Shown here in pieces: positions 27,337-36,259 of a DNA stretch of 64,000 bases. Both the position numbers and the translations under genes were made by a program. Under the pieces are notes generated by a model. That model did not search any database. It saw nothing but the letters and a program-made list of their open reading frames with translations, and was not told the origin of the DNA. Every line of letters starts with the position of its first letter. The first letter of the stretch is position 1. The stretch is from assembly GCA_030831965.1 (NCBI GenBank), contig JAURJZ010000085.1, positions 1 to 64,000 of the forward strand, written 5' to 3'. The DNA comes from Verrucomicrobiota bacterium (GTDB lineage: Bacteria > Verrucomicrobiota > Verrucomicrobiia > Opitutales > UBA953).

Positions 27337-28398
27337 ATGCGGCTGACCCGGGTCAGGGCGGCGGACTTCCGCAACCTGTCGTTCGCGGACGTCGACCTTG
27401 ACGCGCCCCGCGTCTTCCTGCTCGGCCCCAACGGCCAGGGAAAAACCAATCTCCTCGAGGCCGCCGGCCTTGTCACCGCCCTGCGCTCGTTCCGCGTGAC
27501 CGACATCGAACCCCTGGTCCGCCTCGGCTGCGCCGAGGCGCGGGTGCGCGTCGACCTCGATCTCGGCGCGGAGGGCCAGGCCTGCGTCGAGGTCACCCTC
27601 GCCAAGGGCGCGCGGCGCGCGAAGGTCGACGGCACCCCGGTCGCCTCCGCCGCCGAGCTCGTCCCGCGGTTTCCCACCGTCGTCTTCTGCTCGGACGACC
27701 TCCGCCTCGTCCGCGGGTCACCCGGCAACCGCCGCCGGTGGCTCGACCTCGCCCTGAGCGGCACCGACCCCGCCTACCTTCGCGACCTGCGCGCCTACAC
27801 GCGGGCCCTCGAGAGCCGCAACGCCCTCCTCCGCTCGGGCCAGGCCGACGACGCCCAGCTCGAGGCGCTCGAGCGCGCCATGGCCGAGCCGGCCGCGGGA
27901 GTCGCCGCCGCCCGCGCCGAGGCCCTCGCCGACCTCGCGCCCCACCTCCGCGGCGTGTGCGACCTCGCCGGCTTTTCCGGCCTCGCCGAGCTCACCCACC
28001 GCGCCGACACCCCGGCGGACCGGTTGGCCGAGGCCTGGCGCTCCGGACGCCGCCTCGACCGGCAGACCGAGACCACCCGGCACGGCCCCCACCGGGACGA
28101 CTTCGACATCCTCTTCGGCGGGCGCGACGCCGCCACGCACGCCTCCGAGGGGCAGCAGCGCCTCCTTGTCCTCGCGCTCTGCCTCGCCCAGCTCCGGCGG
28201 GCCGACCAGCGGGCGGCCACGCCCCCCGTCATCCTCGCCGACGACGTCCTGGGCGAGCTGGATGAGGAGCGCCGGCGCGCCTTCTGGTCCGCGATCGGCG
28301 ACACGCACCAGGTCGTCGCGACCGGCACCCTGCCCCCGCCCGAGGGCGCCTGGAAGATCATCGAGGTCAGGGACGGGGCCTACCACCCGCGGGTCTAG
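27337..28398 (+). CDS. recF: DNA replication and repair protein RecF
   Basis: RecF is an SMC-like ATPase that helps load RecA at gaps. The 353-aa protein has the opening LTRVRAADFRNL, the Walker A LLGPNGQGKTNLLEA, a His-rich TTRHGPHRDDFDI, the signature SEGQQRLLVLAL and a Walker B ILADDVLGELD. The length is normal. It is not next to dnaA, dnaN or gyrB, so the locus is not a classical oriC cluster; it follows a LysM lipoprotein and precedes secG. Confidence 0.95.
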   Translation: MRLTRVRAADFRNLSFADVDLDAPRVFLLGPNGQGKTNLLEAAGLVTALRSFRVTDIEPLVRLGCAEARVRVDLDLGAEGQACVEVTLAKGARRAKVDGTPVASAAELVPRFPTVVFCSDDLRLVRGSPGNRRRWLDLALSGTDPAYLRDLRAYTRALESRNALLRSGQADDAQLEALERAMAEPAAGVAAARAEALADLAPHLRGVCDLAGFSGLAELTHRADTPADRLAEAWRSGRRLDRQTETTRHGPHRDDFDILFGGRDAATHASEGQQRLLVLALCLAQLRRADQRAATPPVILADDVLGELDEERRRAFWSAIGDTHQVVATGTLPPPEGAWKIIEVRDGAYHPRV

Positions 28399-28408
28399 CC
28401 TTTCCGCC

Positions 28409-28444
28409 TTGTGCGGCGACCGACGACCTGTTTCCATCCCGCCC
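28409..28444 (+). promoter_or_regulatory. Putative secG promoter
   Basis: TTGTGC at 28409-28414 ends 30 nt before the ATG. A weak TTTCCAT lies closer to the start. Confidence 0.35.
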
Positions 28445-28852
28445 ATGTCCGGTTTCCTCATCCCCGCGGCCATCGTGCTGCTCTTCGCCATCTGCATCCT
28501 GGGCGTCCTCGTCGTGCTCATGCAGCGTCCCAGCGCCAACGCCGGCATGGGCGCCGCCCTCGGCGGCGGCGCAGCCGAGTCGGTCTTCGGCGGCGAGTCG
28601 GCCAACGTCCTCACCAAGATTACCGGGGTCCTCACCTTCCTGCTCTTCCTCCTCAGCTTCGCCCTCTACCTCGCCTTCATCGCCGGGGAGCGTCGCCCGG
28701 AGTCCAAGCTCGACGCCCTCGCCCAGCCCGCCGCCGGCGAGGCCCCCGCGCCCGTGCCGGTGGTTCCCCAGCCCGAGGCGGTCAAGCCGGCCGCGGTCCC
28801 CGCCACGCCGGCGCCCCAAGGCACCCCGACGCCGGCCGAGGCGGCCAAGTGA
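28445..28852 (+). CDS. secG: Preprotein translocase subunit SecG
   Basis: This 135-aa inner-membrane subunit of the Sec channel has two membrane segments (about residues 3-26 and 57-78) around the conserved loop LMQRPSANAGMGAALGGGAAESVFGG (positions about 24-49). A Pro/Ala-rich cytoplasmic or periplasmic tail of about 50 residues follows, longer than in E. coli. Its stop overlaps the next gene's GTG. Confidence 0.93.
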   Translation: MSGFLIPAAIVLLFAICILGVLVVLMQRPSANAGMGAALGGGAAESVFGGESANVLTKITGVLTFLLFLLSFALYLAFIAGERRPESKLDALAQPAAGEAPAPVPVVPQPEAVKPAAVPATPAPQGTPTPAEAAK

Positions 28853-29661
28853 GTCCGGTGCGCGCCGCCCTCCTCGCCGCGCTCCTCCTGCCGACCCTCG
28901 CTCTCGCCCGGGTCCCCGGCAATCCCAACGAGCTGCCGCCCCTGCCTCCGGCCGAGGCGGCCAAGTGCCTCGACGACTTCCGCGCCTCGGGCCTGCCGGT
29001 CGACCTCGTCGCGCGCTTCACCCTTACCCACAAGCCCCGGGCGGGCGCCGACAAGGTAACCCAGGGCACGCTTTGGATGAGCTGGCGCCACGCGAGCCCC
29101 GCCGCCCGGGTCGATGTGCCCGGGAGGAGCTTCCTCGTCACGCGCACGCGCGAGGGCACCCGCCTCTGGACCGCCGAGGCGGGCAAGGCCGCCCAGCCTG
29201 TCACCGGACTCGGCATGGCCCCCCTCGTCGAGGGCTTCCTCTTCTCGCCCTACGACCTGCAGGCGCCCTTCGCCGACTGGGCCGACACCCGCTACGAGCG
29301 CAGCGAGCGCCGGCGCGGGCGCCCCCTCAACCTCTATCTCGCCCGCCCCCCGGCTTCCCTCCCCGGAGCCCCGCCCTCGGTCCGCTTCGGCCTCGACCGC
29401 GCCTACCTGGCCTTGATCGAGGCCACGACGCTGGACGCCTCCGGCAAGCCGACCCGCGTGATGCTCGCGGAGGACTTCGCCCAGGTCGACGGCACCTGGA
29501 TCCTCGGACGAGCCTCGGTGCGCGACGAGGCCAGCCGCGACCGCGACGTGCTCGAGGTCGTCTCGGCCTGCGTCAGCGCCCGCCTGCCCGCCGCGACCTT
29601 CGACCCCGCGCAGCTCGCCCAGCCCGCCGAGACGCCGAAGGGCGCCTTCAGGGACCTCTGA
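28849..29661 (+). CDS. Exported LolA-like / lipoprotein-sorting-type protein
   Basis: This 270-aa protein has a signal peptide (AALLAALLLPTLALA) and a predicted beta-rich body like the outer-membrane lipoprotein-sorting fold (LolA_like, PF17131 type): LVARFTLTHKP, GTLWMSWRHASPAARVDV, LLVEGFLFSPYDLQAPFADW-like sequence near residue 120-140, and VMLAEDFAQVDGTWILGRASV near 200. Family assignment is tentative. The start is a GTG overlapping the secG stop (GTGA), so it is likely coupled with secG. Confidence 0.7.
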   Translation: MSPVRAALLAALLLPTLALARVPGNPNELPPLPPAEAAKCLDDFRASGLPVDLVARFTLTHKPRAGADKVTQGTLWMSWRHASPAARVDVPGRSFLVTRTREGTRLWTAEAGKAAQPVTGLGMAPLVEGFLFSPYDLQAPFADWADTRYERSERRRGRPLNLYLARPPASLPGAPPSVRFGLDRAYLALIEATTLDASGKPTRVMLAEDFAQVDGTWILGRASVRDEASRDRDVLEVVSACVSARLPAATFDPAQLAQPAETPKGAFRDL

Positions 29662-29663
29662 CC

Positions 29664-30419
29664 ATGCCCGCCACGCCGCGCGAGGTGGCCCGCCTGTGCG
29701 ACGCCCTCACCCGGCGCCGCGAGATCCGCGATTTCCCCGGCGCCCGCAACGGCCTGCAGCACCTCGGCGACCGGACCGTGCGCCGAATCGGCGCGGCGGT
29801 CGACGCCGGGACGGGCGTGTTCGACCTCGCCCGCCGGGCCAAGGTCGACTTCCTCATCGTCCATCACGGCATCCACTGGAAGCCCACCCTTCCCGGCCGC
29901 GCCACCCTCGAGGCCCGCAAGGCCTCGCTCCGACGGCACAGGCTCTCGCTCTACTCAAGCCACCTGCCGCTCGACGCCCATCCGGCGCTGGGCAACAACG
30001 CCATCATCGCCCGCAGGCTCGGCCTGGAGATCGAGCGGTGGTTCCTCGACCACGGGGGCACCCCGATCGCCGCGCTCTGCCGGGGCATACCTCGGGCCGC
30101 CCTCGCCCGCCGACTGCGCGGCGAGTACCCTCGCACCTTCGCGGCCATCGAGCACGGCTCCGCCAAGCCGCGGCGGATCGCCATCCTCTCCGGCAGCGGG
30201 CGATCCGCCCTGCCGCACCTGGCGGAACTGGGTTGCGACACCCTCGTGACCGGCGAGCTGCGCGAGGAGCACTTCAACGACGCGCACGAGCAGGGCTGGA
30301 ACCTGTATCCATGCGGACACTACGCCACCGAGACCTGGGGCGTCCGGGCCCTCGCCGCGGAGGTCGCCCGACGGCTCGGCCTCGACTGGACCTTCGTCGG
30401 CACCGGCAACCCCCTCTGA
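29664..30419 (+). CDS. Nif3-like dinuclear metal-centre protein
   Basis: This 251-aa protein belongs to the Nif3/YbgI family of hexameric proteins with two metal ions per site. Metal-ligand motifs are FLIVHHGIHW near residue 70, SSHLPLDAHP near residue 96 and the C-terminal GELREEHFNDAHEQGW with HYATETWGV. The biochemical role of the family is still debated (possible hydrolase or cyclohydrolase-like). It follows the LolA-like gene by 2 bp and precedes gluQ by 3 bp. Confidence 0.92.
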   Translation: MPATPREVARLCDALTRRREIRDFPGARNGLQHLGDRTVRRIGAAVDAGTGVFDLARRAKVDFLIVHHGIHWKPTLPGRATLEARKASLRRHRLSLYSSHLPLDAHPALGNNAIIARRLGLEIERWFLDHGGTPIAALCRGIPRAALARRLRGEYPRTFAAIEHGSAKPRRIAILSGSGRSALPHLAELGCDTLVTGELREEHFNDAHEQGWNLYPCGHYATETWGVRALAAEVARRLGLDWTFVGTGNPL

Positions 30420-30422
30420 CCG

Positions 30423-31280
30423 ATGGGCACCCGCCCCTACCGAGGCCGTCTCGCGCCCACGCCGACGGGTTTCCTGCACGTCGGCCACGCACGGACCTTC
30501 GCCCTGGCCGCCCGGCGCGCCCACGGCGCCGGCGGCTCGCTCCTGCTGCGGATGGAGGACCTTGACACCGCCCGGTGCCGCCCCGGGTTCGCGTCGGCCG
30601 CCCTCGAGGACCTGCGCTGGCTCGGGCTCGACTGGTCGGAAGGCCCGGACAAGGGAGGGCCCTTCGCGCCCTACGCCCAGTCGGCCCGGACGCCCTGGTT
30701 CCGCGAGGTCTGGCGCCAGCTGCGGGCCACCGGGCTGATCTATCCGTGCGACAAGTCCCGGGCCGATGTCGAACGCGCCCTCTCGGCGCCCCACGCGGAG
30801 GAGGATGCCGAGCCCATCTTCCCGCCCGAGCTGCGCCCGGCGCCGGGAGCCGGCGCCGACGCCGTCGAGCCCGGCCCCTCCAACTGGAGGTTCCGCGTGC
30901 CCGACGGCGAGGCCGTGGCGTTCACCGACGCGCTCCAGGGGCCGCGGCGCCTCGTGGCGGGAGAGGACTTCGGGGACTTCCTCGTCTGGCGCAGGGATGG
31001 CCTGCCCTCCTATGAGCTCGCCGTCGTGGCCGACGACCGCGCCATGGGCGTGACCGAGGTCGTGCGCGGCGCCGACCTGCTGGTCTCCACCGCGCGCCAG
31101 CTGCTGCTTTACCGGGCGCTGGGATGGGAGCCGCCCGCCTGGGCCCACGCCCCCCTGGTGACAGGTCCGGACGGCCGTCGACTCGCCAAGCGGGCGGGTG
31201 GGTTCTCCATCCGCGAGCTCCGCCGCAAGGGAAGGACGCCGGAAGAGGTCCTTTCCGCGCCGATCGGGACGCTCGGCTAG
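30423..31280 (+). CDS. gluQ: Glutamyl-Q tRNA(Asp) synthetase
   Basis: GluQ attaches glutamate to queuosine at the wobble position of tRNA-Asp. It is a GluRS catalytic core without the anticodon domain; 285 aa is close to the usual 290-310. Motifs are GRLAPTPTGFLHVGHA (HIGH) and RRLAKRAGG (KMSKS). The zinc site seen in E. coli GluQ (C-x-C ... C) is only partly kept: IYPCDKSRADV has one of the two first cysteines, so zinc binding may be lost. Queuosine genes are not in the window. Confidence 0.92.
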   Translation: MGTRPYRGRLAPTPTGFLHVGHARTFALAARRAHGAGGSLLLRMEDLDTARCRPGFASAALEDLRWLGLDWSEGPDKGGPFAPYAQSARTPWFREVWRQLRATGLIYPCDKSRADVERALSAPHAEEDAEPIFPPELRPAPGAGADAVEPGPSNWRFRVPDGEAVAFTDALQGPRRLVAGEDFGDFLVWRRDGLPSYELAVVADDRAMGVTEVVRGADLLVSTARQLLLYRALGWEPPAWAHAPLVTGPDGRRLAKRAGGFSIRELRRKGRTPEEVLSAPIGTLG

Positions 31281-31284
31281 CGGC

Positions 31285-32064
31285 TTACTTGCCCTTCGGG
31301 CCGAGATCGGGGTCCGACTCCATCTTGGCCCGGATCTCCTTCAGCCGCTTGACGCCGTCGGGGTTGGCCGAGGAGGCGGCGATGGCCTTGTCCATGAAGC
31401 CGAGGGCGCGCTCCCGCTTCTCGGGATTGACGCGGATGGACAACATGGCCTTCTGGAAATTCAGCATGGCCAGGCGGTCGCCGGTGGCGCCCGCCGAGCC
31501 CTCCTCGAGAACCTTCTCCACCGCGGCGAAATCCCTGGAGTCGATCGCCGCCTTCAGCTTGGCGGCGCGCTCGGCGTCCTTCGCGGCGGCGACGGCCATC
31601 TTGGCTTGCTCGTCGCCGAAGGCCTTGATTCCGGCCGGGTTGTTCTGCCTGCGGAGCTCGGCGAGGTGCGGGAGGTACTTCTCCGGCCCGCCGGGCTGGT
31701 AGCCGGTGCGGGCGTAAGGCTCGCCCTTGGCGTTGGTCAGGATGATGGTCGGGAAGCCGCGGACCCCCCACTGGCGCATCAGCGCCTCGTTCCTGGCCTT
31801 CTGGTCGGCGGGCATCTCCTTGCGGCGGGGGAAGTCCAGCGCGACCAGCACGAAGTCCTTCTGGGCCTTGAAGGCCTCGGTCGAGAAGACCTCCTTGTCG
31901 AGCTTGATGCACCACCCGCACCAATCGCTGCCGGTGAAGTCGACCAGGATGTCCTTCTTCTCCGCGGCGGCCTGCTTCTTGGCGGCCTCGAAGTCGGTCA
32001 GCCAACCCTCGGCGCCGAGGGCGGCGAGGGGAGCCAGAAGCAGCAGGGCGAGGAGAGGACGCAT
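31285..32064 (-). CDS. Exported thioredoxin-family protein
   Basis: This 259-aa protein has a signal peptide (about 17 residues) and an N-terminal thioredoxin fold with the active site SDWCGWCIKL near residue 49 and the cis-Pro region GVRGFPTIIL. After about residue 140 comes a helical, charged C-terminal domain of about 110 residues that carries TPR-like repeats (RAALGFMDKAIA-type). It is likely a periplasmic disulfide reductase. It converges on gluQ with 4 bp between stops. Confidence 0.88.
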   Translation of the reverse strand: MRPLLALLLLAPLAALGAEGWLTDFEAAKKQAAAEKKDILVDFTGSDWCGWCIKLDKEVFSTEAFKAQKDFVLVALDFPRRKEMPADQKARNEALMRQWGVRGFPTIILTNAKGEPYARTGYQPGGPEKYLPHLAELRRQNNPAGIKAFGDEQAKMAVAAAKDAERAAKLKAAIDSRDFAAVEKVLEEGSAGATGDRLAMLNFQKAMLSIRVNPEKRERALGFMDKAIAASSANPDGVKRLKEIRAKMESDPDLGPKGK

Positions 32065-32134
32065 GGGTGGGGTGAAGGGGAGGATGCCCTCGTCCCACCG
32101 CCGTGGAAAGAGCGAAAAGGGGAGCGAGGGGCTT

Positions 32135-32174
32135 TTGGACTTCTCTCCCCCGCCCGCAACCCCACATTGCCCGC
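32135..32174 (+). promoter_or_regulatory. Putative cbiX promoter
   Basis: TTGGAC at 32135-32140 ends 34 nt before the ATG. The -10 region is GC- and C-rich with only ACATTG close to the start. Confidence 0.35.
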
Positions 32175-32945
32175 ATGTCCGCCAGGCGAACCCTCCTCGC
32201 CGACAACGGGTCGCTGAACCCCGAGGCCACCCTCGGCCTCCGGCGTCTTGCCCGCGACCTCTCCGCCCGGCTCGGCCGGCAGGTCGACCCCGTCTCGGTC
32301 CTCCACAGCGACAAGGTCGACCCCGCCCTGCTCGGCGGCGAGCGCGCGGCGACCTTCGAAAGCCACGCCCGGCAAGCCCGATCGGAGGGGGTCGAGACCC
32401 TCGAGGTATTCCCCCTCTTCATCGGGCCGAGCCTGGCCATCACCGAATTTCTCCCCGAGCGCGCCTCGGCGTGCGGCGTCGCCCTCGAGGTGCGCCCCCC
32501 GCTCGCCGCACCCGGCCGGGAGGAGGCCCTCTGCGCGATTCTCGAGGACAACCTCAGGTCAACCGGCTGGACCAAGGGCTCCGGGACCGTCCTGCTTTGC
32601 GACCATGGCAGCCCGCTTCCGGCCGTCACGGCCGTTCGCGAGGATCTCGCGGCCAGGCTAAGGCGGCGCCTCGGGCTGGCCGACGCCGACCTGGTCGGCT
32701 GCGCCATGGAAAGACGGGAGGGCCCGCGATACGCCTTCAACGAGCCCATGCTCGCGGATGCCATCCGGTCGGCCCGCGGGGAGGCCGTGGTCCTCATGCT
32801 CTTTCTCCTGCCCGGGCGCCACGCCGGACCCGGGGGCGACGTCGCCGCCATCTGCGCCGAAAACGCCCAGCCGGACCTGCGCTGGAAACTCTCCCCTCTG
32901 CTCGGCGATCACCCGGGGCTGATGGGCCTCCACCTGCTCGACTAG
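32175..32945 (+). CDS. Sirohydrochlorin chelatase-like (CbiX/SirB family)
   Basis: This 256-aa protein looks like a two-module class II chelatase. The first half has LLADNGSLNPEATLGLRRLA and VFPLFIGPSLAITEFLPER; the second repeats the pattern with VLLCDHGSPLPAVTAVR (His for metal insertion) and VVLMLFLLPGRHAGPGGDV. The first-module GHGS-type site reads ADNGS, so the metal-binding His may sit only in the second module. It converges 1 bp from cobA and is next to cysI, so iron insertion into sirohydrochlorin for siroheme is the likely job. Cobalt chelation is the alternative. Confidence 0.8.
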   Translation: MSARRTLLADNGSLNPEATLGLRRLARDLSARLGRQVDPVSVLHSDKVDPALLGGERAATFESHARQARSEGVETLEVFPLFIGPSLAITEFLPERASACGVALEVRPPLAAPGREEALCAILEDNLRSTGWTKGSGTVLLCDHGSPLPAVTAVREDLAARLRRRLGLADADLVGCAMERREGPRYAFNEPMLADAIRSARGEAVVLMLFLLPGRHAGPGGDVAAICAENAQPDLRWKLSPLLGDHPGLMGLHLLD

Positions 32946-32946
32946 C

Positions 32947-33696
32947 TCAGGGAAGACGCGCCCTCCAGCCCGGCTGGCGCACGACCTCGCCCACGACCGC
33001 CATCAGCGGCGTGGGGAGGTTCTCCGTGTCGACCTGGCCCGAGGCCAGCTCGTGCAATTCCACGACCAGAATCGACTCGCCGGGCTGCGAGGCCCTCGAG
33101 ACCAAGGCCACCGGGGTGGCTGACGACTGGCCGGCCGCCAGGAGGTCGACCGCGCTGCGCACCAGGTGCTTCGCGCCCATGTACAGGCAAAGCGTCGCGC
33201 CGGTGGCGACAAAGGGGCGAAGGTCCGCCTGCTTGCCCGAGGCGCAATGGCCGGTCAGGAAAGTGACCGCCATCGTGACCCCGCGATGGGTCAGGGGGAA
33301 TCCCGCGGCGGCCGCCGAGGCCACGGAGGCGGTCACGCCGGGCACGATCACCCAAGGGATCCCCAGCGCGGAAAGATGGTCGATCTCCTCGCCCAGACGC
33401 CCGAAAATCCCGGGGTCGCCGCCCTTGAGCCGAACCACCCTGCGCCCGGACAAGGCCTGGTCGGAGAGATGCGCGTTGATCTCGGCCTGCGTCGCGGAAT
33501 GCGAGCCACAACGCTTCCCGACCGGAATCCGGACCACCCCGGGAGCAAGCGCCTCCAGCAAGGCGTCGCCCGGCAGCGCGTCATGGATGACGACCTCGGC
33601 CTGCCCGAGCAGCCTCAGGCCGCGGACCGTGATGAGGTCGGCCGCACCCGGTCCCGCCCCGACAAAGGCGACCGTGCCTGGCTTGAGGTCCTGCAT
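32947..33696 (-). CDS. cobA: Uroporphyrinogen-III C-methyltransferase
   Basis: The enzyme makes precorrin-2 by two SAM-dependent methylations, feeding siroheme. The 249-aa length matches the single-domain SUMT. Motifs are VAFVGAGPGAADLITVRG, RVVRLKGGDPGIFGR, VIVPGVTASVASAAAAGFPLTHR and the TLCLYMG region. No precorrin-2 dehydrogenase (Met8 or CysG-B) is fused or adjacent, so that step must be encoded elsewhere. It is divergent from cysI across an AT-rich 52-bp control region. Confidence 0.96.
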   Translation of the reverse strand: MQDLKPGTVAFVGAGPGAADLITVRGLRLLGQAEVVIHDALPGDALLEALAPGVVRIPVGKRCGSHSATQAEINAHLSDQALSGRRVVRLKGGDPGIFGRLGEEIDHLSALGIPWVIVPGVTASVASAAAAGFPLTHRGVTMAVTFLTGHCASGKQADLRPFVATGATLCLYMGAKHLVRSAVDLLAAGQSSATPVALVSRASQPGESILVVELHELASGQVDTENLPTPLMAVVGEVVRQPGWRARLP

Positions 33697-33748
33697 GAAA
33701 AGACTTGATTAACATTAATTCATTGGTAATGATGTCAACATTAAATCC
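33697..33748. promoter_or_regulatory. AT-rich divergent control region cobA / cysI
   Basis: This region is strikingly AT-rich. It holds TTGATT (33705-33710), a 17-bp spacer and AATGAT (33728-33733) as a cysI promoter candidate. Two 18-bp direct repeats begin at 33709 and 33735 (14 of 18 identical, 26 bp apart, built on AACATTAA), and an ATTGGTAATG element lies at 33722-33731 that recurs upstream of cysK. It probably binds a sulfur-responsive regulator. Confidence 0.6.
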
Positions 33749-35482
33749 ATGGACAAGCCACTCACCAAGAACGAGCAGCTCAAGACGGAAAAGCCCGACC
33801 TGAGGGGCACCATCCGCGAGACCCTCGCCAACCCCGAGGCCGACCGCTTCAGCGGCGACGACGAGCAGTTCATCAAGTTCCACGGCATCTACCAGCAGGA
33901 CGACCGCGACAAGCGCAAGACGGGCAAGGAGTACTCGGTGATGGTCCGCACGCGCCAGACCGGCGGCATCGTGCCCGCCACCCAGTACCTGGTGTTCGAC
34001 GCCCTGGCGCGGCGATTCGCCAACGGCACGCTCCGCGTCACCTCGCGCCAGACCTTCCAGTTCCACGGCGTCGTGCAGAGGGGCGTGGGCCCCCTCATCA
34101 AGTCGATCAACGAGGCCCTCAGCACCACGCTCGCGACCTGCGGCGACGTCAACCGCAACGTCACCTCGCCCACCGCGCCGCCGACCGACGCCGTCACGCG
34201 GGCCGTCGAGGAGGACGCCTTCGCCGTGACGACCGCGCTCCTGCCCCGGGCCACCGCCTACCATTCGATCTGGGTCGACGGCGTCCAGCTCGACCTCGGC
34301 CTCGGCCAGGCCGTCGCCAAGGCCAAGGCCGACCAAGCCAACCCCTACGCCCCGCCGCCCGCCGAGGAGGACGCCTCCGGCGCGAGCGTCGACCCGCTCT
34401 ACGGCAAGACCTACCTGCCGCGGAAGTTCAAGACCGGCTTCGCCATCCCGCCCAACAACGACACCGACATCTTCACCAACGACCTCGGCTTCGTGGCCAT
34501 CGCCGAGCGCGGCGCGCTCGTCGGCTACAACCTCCTTGTCGGCGGGGGTCTCGGGAGCTCCCACGGCAACAAGCAGACCTTCCCCCGGCTCGCCGACGTC
34601 ATCGGCTACCTGCCGCGGGCGGACGTCGCCAAGGTCGCCGCGGCCGTCGTCGCCATCCACCGCGACTGGGGCGACCGCACCGACCGCAAGCACGCCCGCA
34701 TCAAGTACGTCCTCGAGGAGAAGGGCGTCGAGTGGTTCCGCGCCCGGCTCGGCGAGCAACTGGGCTCGCCCCTGGCCCCCGCCAAGCCCTTCGCCTTCGT
34801 CGGCCAGGGCGACCCCTTCGGCTGGTTTGCCCAGGGCGACGGCCGCTCCTACCTCGGCCTCTTCGTCGAGACCGGGCGCGTCAAGGACGAGGGGGAGTAC
34901 CGGCTCATGTCCGCGCTGCGCGTCCTCGCCGAGCGCTTCGCCCCCACCTTCCGCCTCACCCCCTCGCAGAACCTCATCCTCGCCGACATCCGCGACGCGG
35001 ACCGCCCCGAGGTCGAGCGCGTCCTGCGCGAGCACGGCGCCGCCCGCGTCTTCGAGCCCGGCCTCGTCCGCGGTCGCGGCATGGCCTGCCCCGCCCTGCC
35101 CACCTGCGGGCTGGCGCTCGCGGAATCCGAGCGCGTCTTCCCGCGTCTCCTCGCTCGCATCGAGGACGCCCAGGCCGAGGCCGGCCTCGCCGGCGAGGAG
35201 CTCGTCGTGCGCATGACCGGCTGCCCCAACGGCTGCGCCCGCCCCTACAGCGCCGAGATCGGCATCATCGGCCGGGCGCCCGGCAAGTACAACGTCCTCC
35301 TCGGCGGCAACCGCGAGGGCACCCGCCTCGCCCGCAACTGGCGCGAGTCGGTGGCGCTGGACGACATCCCCGCGCTGCTCGGCGGCCTGCTCGCCCGCTT
35401 CGCCCGCGAGCGCTCGCCCGGCCAGGCCTTCGGCGACTGGACCGACCGCGCGTCCGACCTCTGGGCCGCCCCCGCCGCCTGA
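33749..35482 (+). CDS. cysI: Assimilatory sulfite reductase hemoprotein
   Basis: The enzyme reduces sulfite to sulfide with siroheme and a 4Fe-4S cluster. The 577-aa protein has both ferredoxin-like / siroheme-binding halves: TLRVTSRQTFQFHGV near residue 95, and the cluster ligands Cys447, Cys453, Cys492 and Cys496 in ACPALPTCGLA and TGCPNGCARP. No CysJ flavoprotein is nearby, so electrons may come from ferredoxin or an unlinked CysJ. It leads the cysI-cysH-cysD run, with 5 bp to cysH. Confidence 0.95.
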   Translation: MDKPLTKNEQLKTEKPDLRGTIRETLANPEADRFSGDDEQFIKFHGIYQQDDRDKRKTGKEYSVMVRTRQTGGIVPATQYLVFDALARRFANGTLRVTSRQTFQFHGVVQRGVGPLIKSINEALSTTLATCGDVNRNVTSPTAPPTDAVTRAVEEDAFAVTTALLPRATAYHSIWVDGVQLDLGLGQAVAKAKADQANPYAPPPAEEDASGASVDPLYGKTYLPRKFKTGFAIPPNNDTDIFTNDLGFVAIAERGALVGYNLLVGGGLGSSHGNKQTFPRLADVIGYLPRADVAKVAAAVVAIHRDWGDRTDRKHARIKYVLEEKGVEWFRARLGEQLGSPLAPAKPFAFVGQGDPFGWFAQGDGRSYLGLFVETGRVKDEGEYRLMSALRVLAERFAPTFRLTPSQNLILADIRDADRPEVERVLREHGAARVFEPGLVRGRGMACPALPTCGLALAESERVFPRLLARIEDAQAEAGLAGEELVVRMTGCPNGCARPYSAEIGIIGRAPGKYNVLLGGNREGTRLARNWRESVALDDIPALLGGLLARFARERSPGQAFGDWTDRASDLWAAPAA

Positions 35483-35487
35483 CCGGC

Positions 35488-36252
35488 ATGCTCGACCGCC
35501 TCGCCAGCTGGCTGCGCCCCGCGGCTCCCCCCGTGTCCCTCGACGCGTCGCGGATCGCGCCGCTCAACGAGCGCCTGGCGGCCATGGACGCCCGCGGTCG
35601 CCTTGCCTGGGCCTGGGAGACGTTCGGCACCCGCGCCGCCATCGGCACGAGCTTCCAGCCCGCCGGCATCGCCATCCTCCACCTGGCCAAGACCTCGGGC
35701 CTCCCGCTGCCGGCCTTCACCTTGGACACCGGCCTGCTCTTCCGCGAGACCATCGACCTCAAGTGCTCCCTCCAGGATGAGCTCGGCATCGTCGTGGAAT
35801 CGGTGGTCCCCGAGCTCGACCTTCCGTCGCAGGCCCGACTCCACGGCGACCGCCTCTGGGAGCGCAACCCCGACCTCTGCTGCGAGCTCCGCAAGGTGCG
35901 GCCCCTCGCCCGCCGCCTCCGCACGCTCGACCTCTGGATCACCGGGCTGCGCCGCGACGCCGCGGCGGGCCGGGCCGACGTCCCCATCCTCGCCGAGGCG
36001 GCGCGCGACGACGGCACGCCGGTCTGGAAGCTCAACCCGCTGGCCGACTGGACCCGGGACCAGGTCTGGGACCACCTCCGCCGCCACCGCCTCCCCCACA
36101 ACGTCCTGCACGACCGCGGCTACCGCTCCATCGGCTGCTCCGTCTGCACCCGCGCCACCCCCGAGGGGGGCGACGAGCGCGGCGGACGGTGGCCGGGGTT
36201 CGACAAGACCGAGTGCGGCCTGCACACCCGGCTCGCCCGCCCGCGCGGCTGA
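35488..36252 (+). CDS. cysH: APS/PAPS reductase with iron-sulfur site
   Basis: This 254-aa reductase makes sulfite from activated sulfate. The phosphate-binding sequence is GTSFQPAGIAILHLA. It carries the double-cysteine signature of 4Fe-4S enzymes: Cys131-Cys132 in DLCCELRK and Cys217/Cys220 in GCSVCTRAT, with a catalytic cysteine in KTECGLH near the end. This form is usually specific for APS, although some accept PAPS. The downstream CysC domain makes PAPS, so both substrates may be present. Spacing to cysI (5 bp) and cysD (7 bp) indicates one operon. Confidence 0.95.
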   Translation: MLDRLASWLRPAAPPVSLDASRIAPLNERLAAMDARGRLAWAWETFGTRAAIGTSFQPAGIAILHLAKTSGLPLPAFTLDTGLLFRETIDLKCSLQDELGIVVESVVPELDLPSQARLHGDRLWERNPDLCCELRKVRPLARRLRTLDLWITGLRRDAAAGRADVPILAEAARDDGTPVWKLNPLADWTRDQVWDHLRRHRLPHNVLHDRGYRSIGCSVCTRATPEGGDERGGRWPGFDKTECGLHTRLARPRG

Positions 36253-36259
36253 CTCTCCG

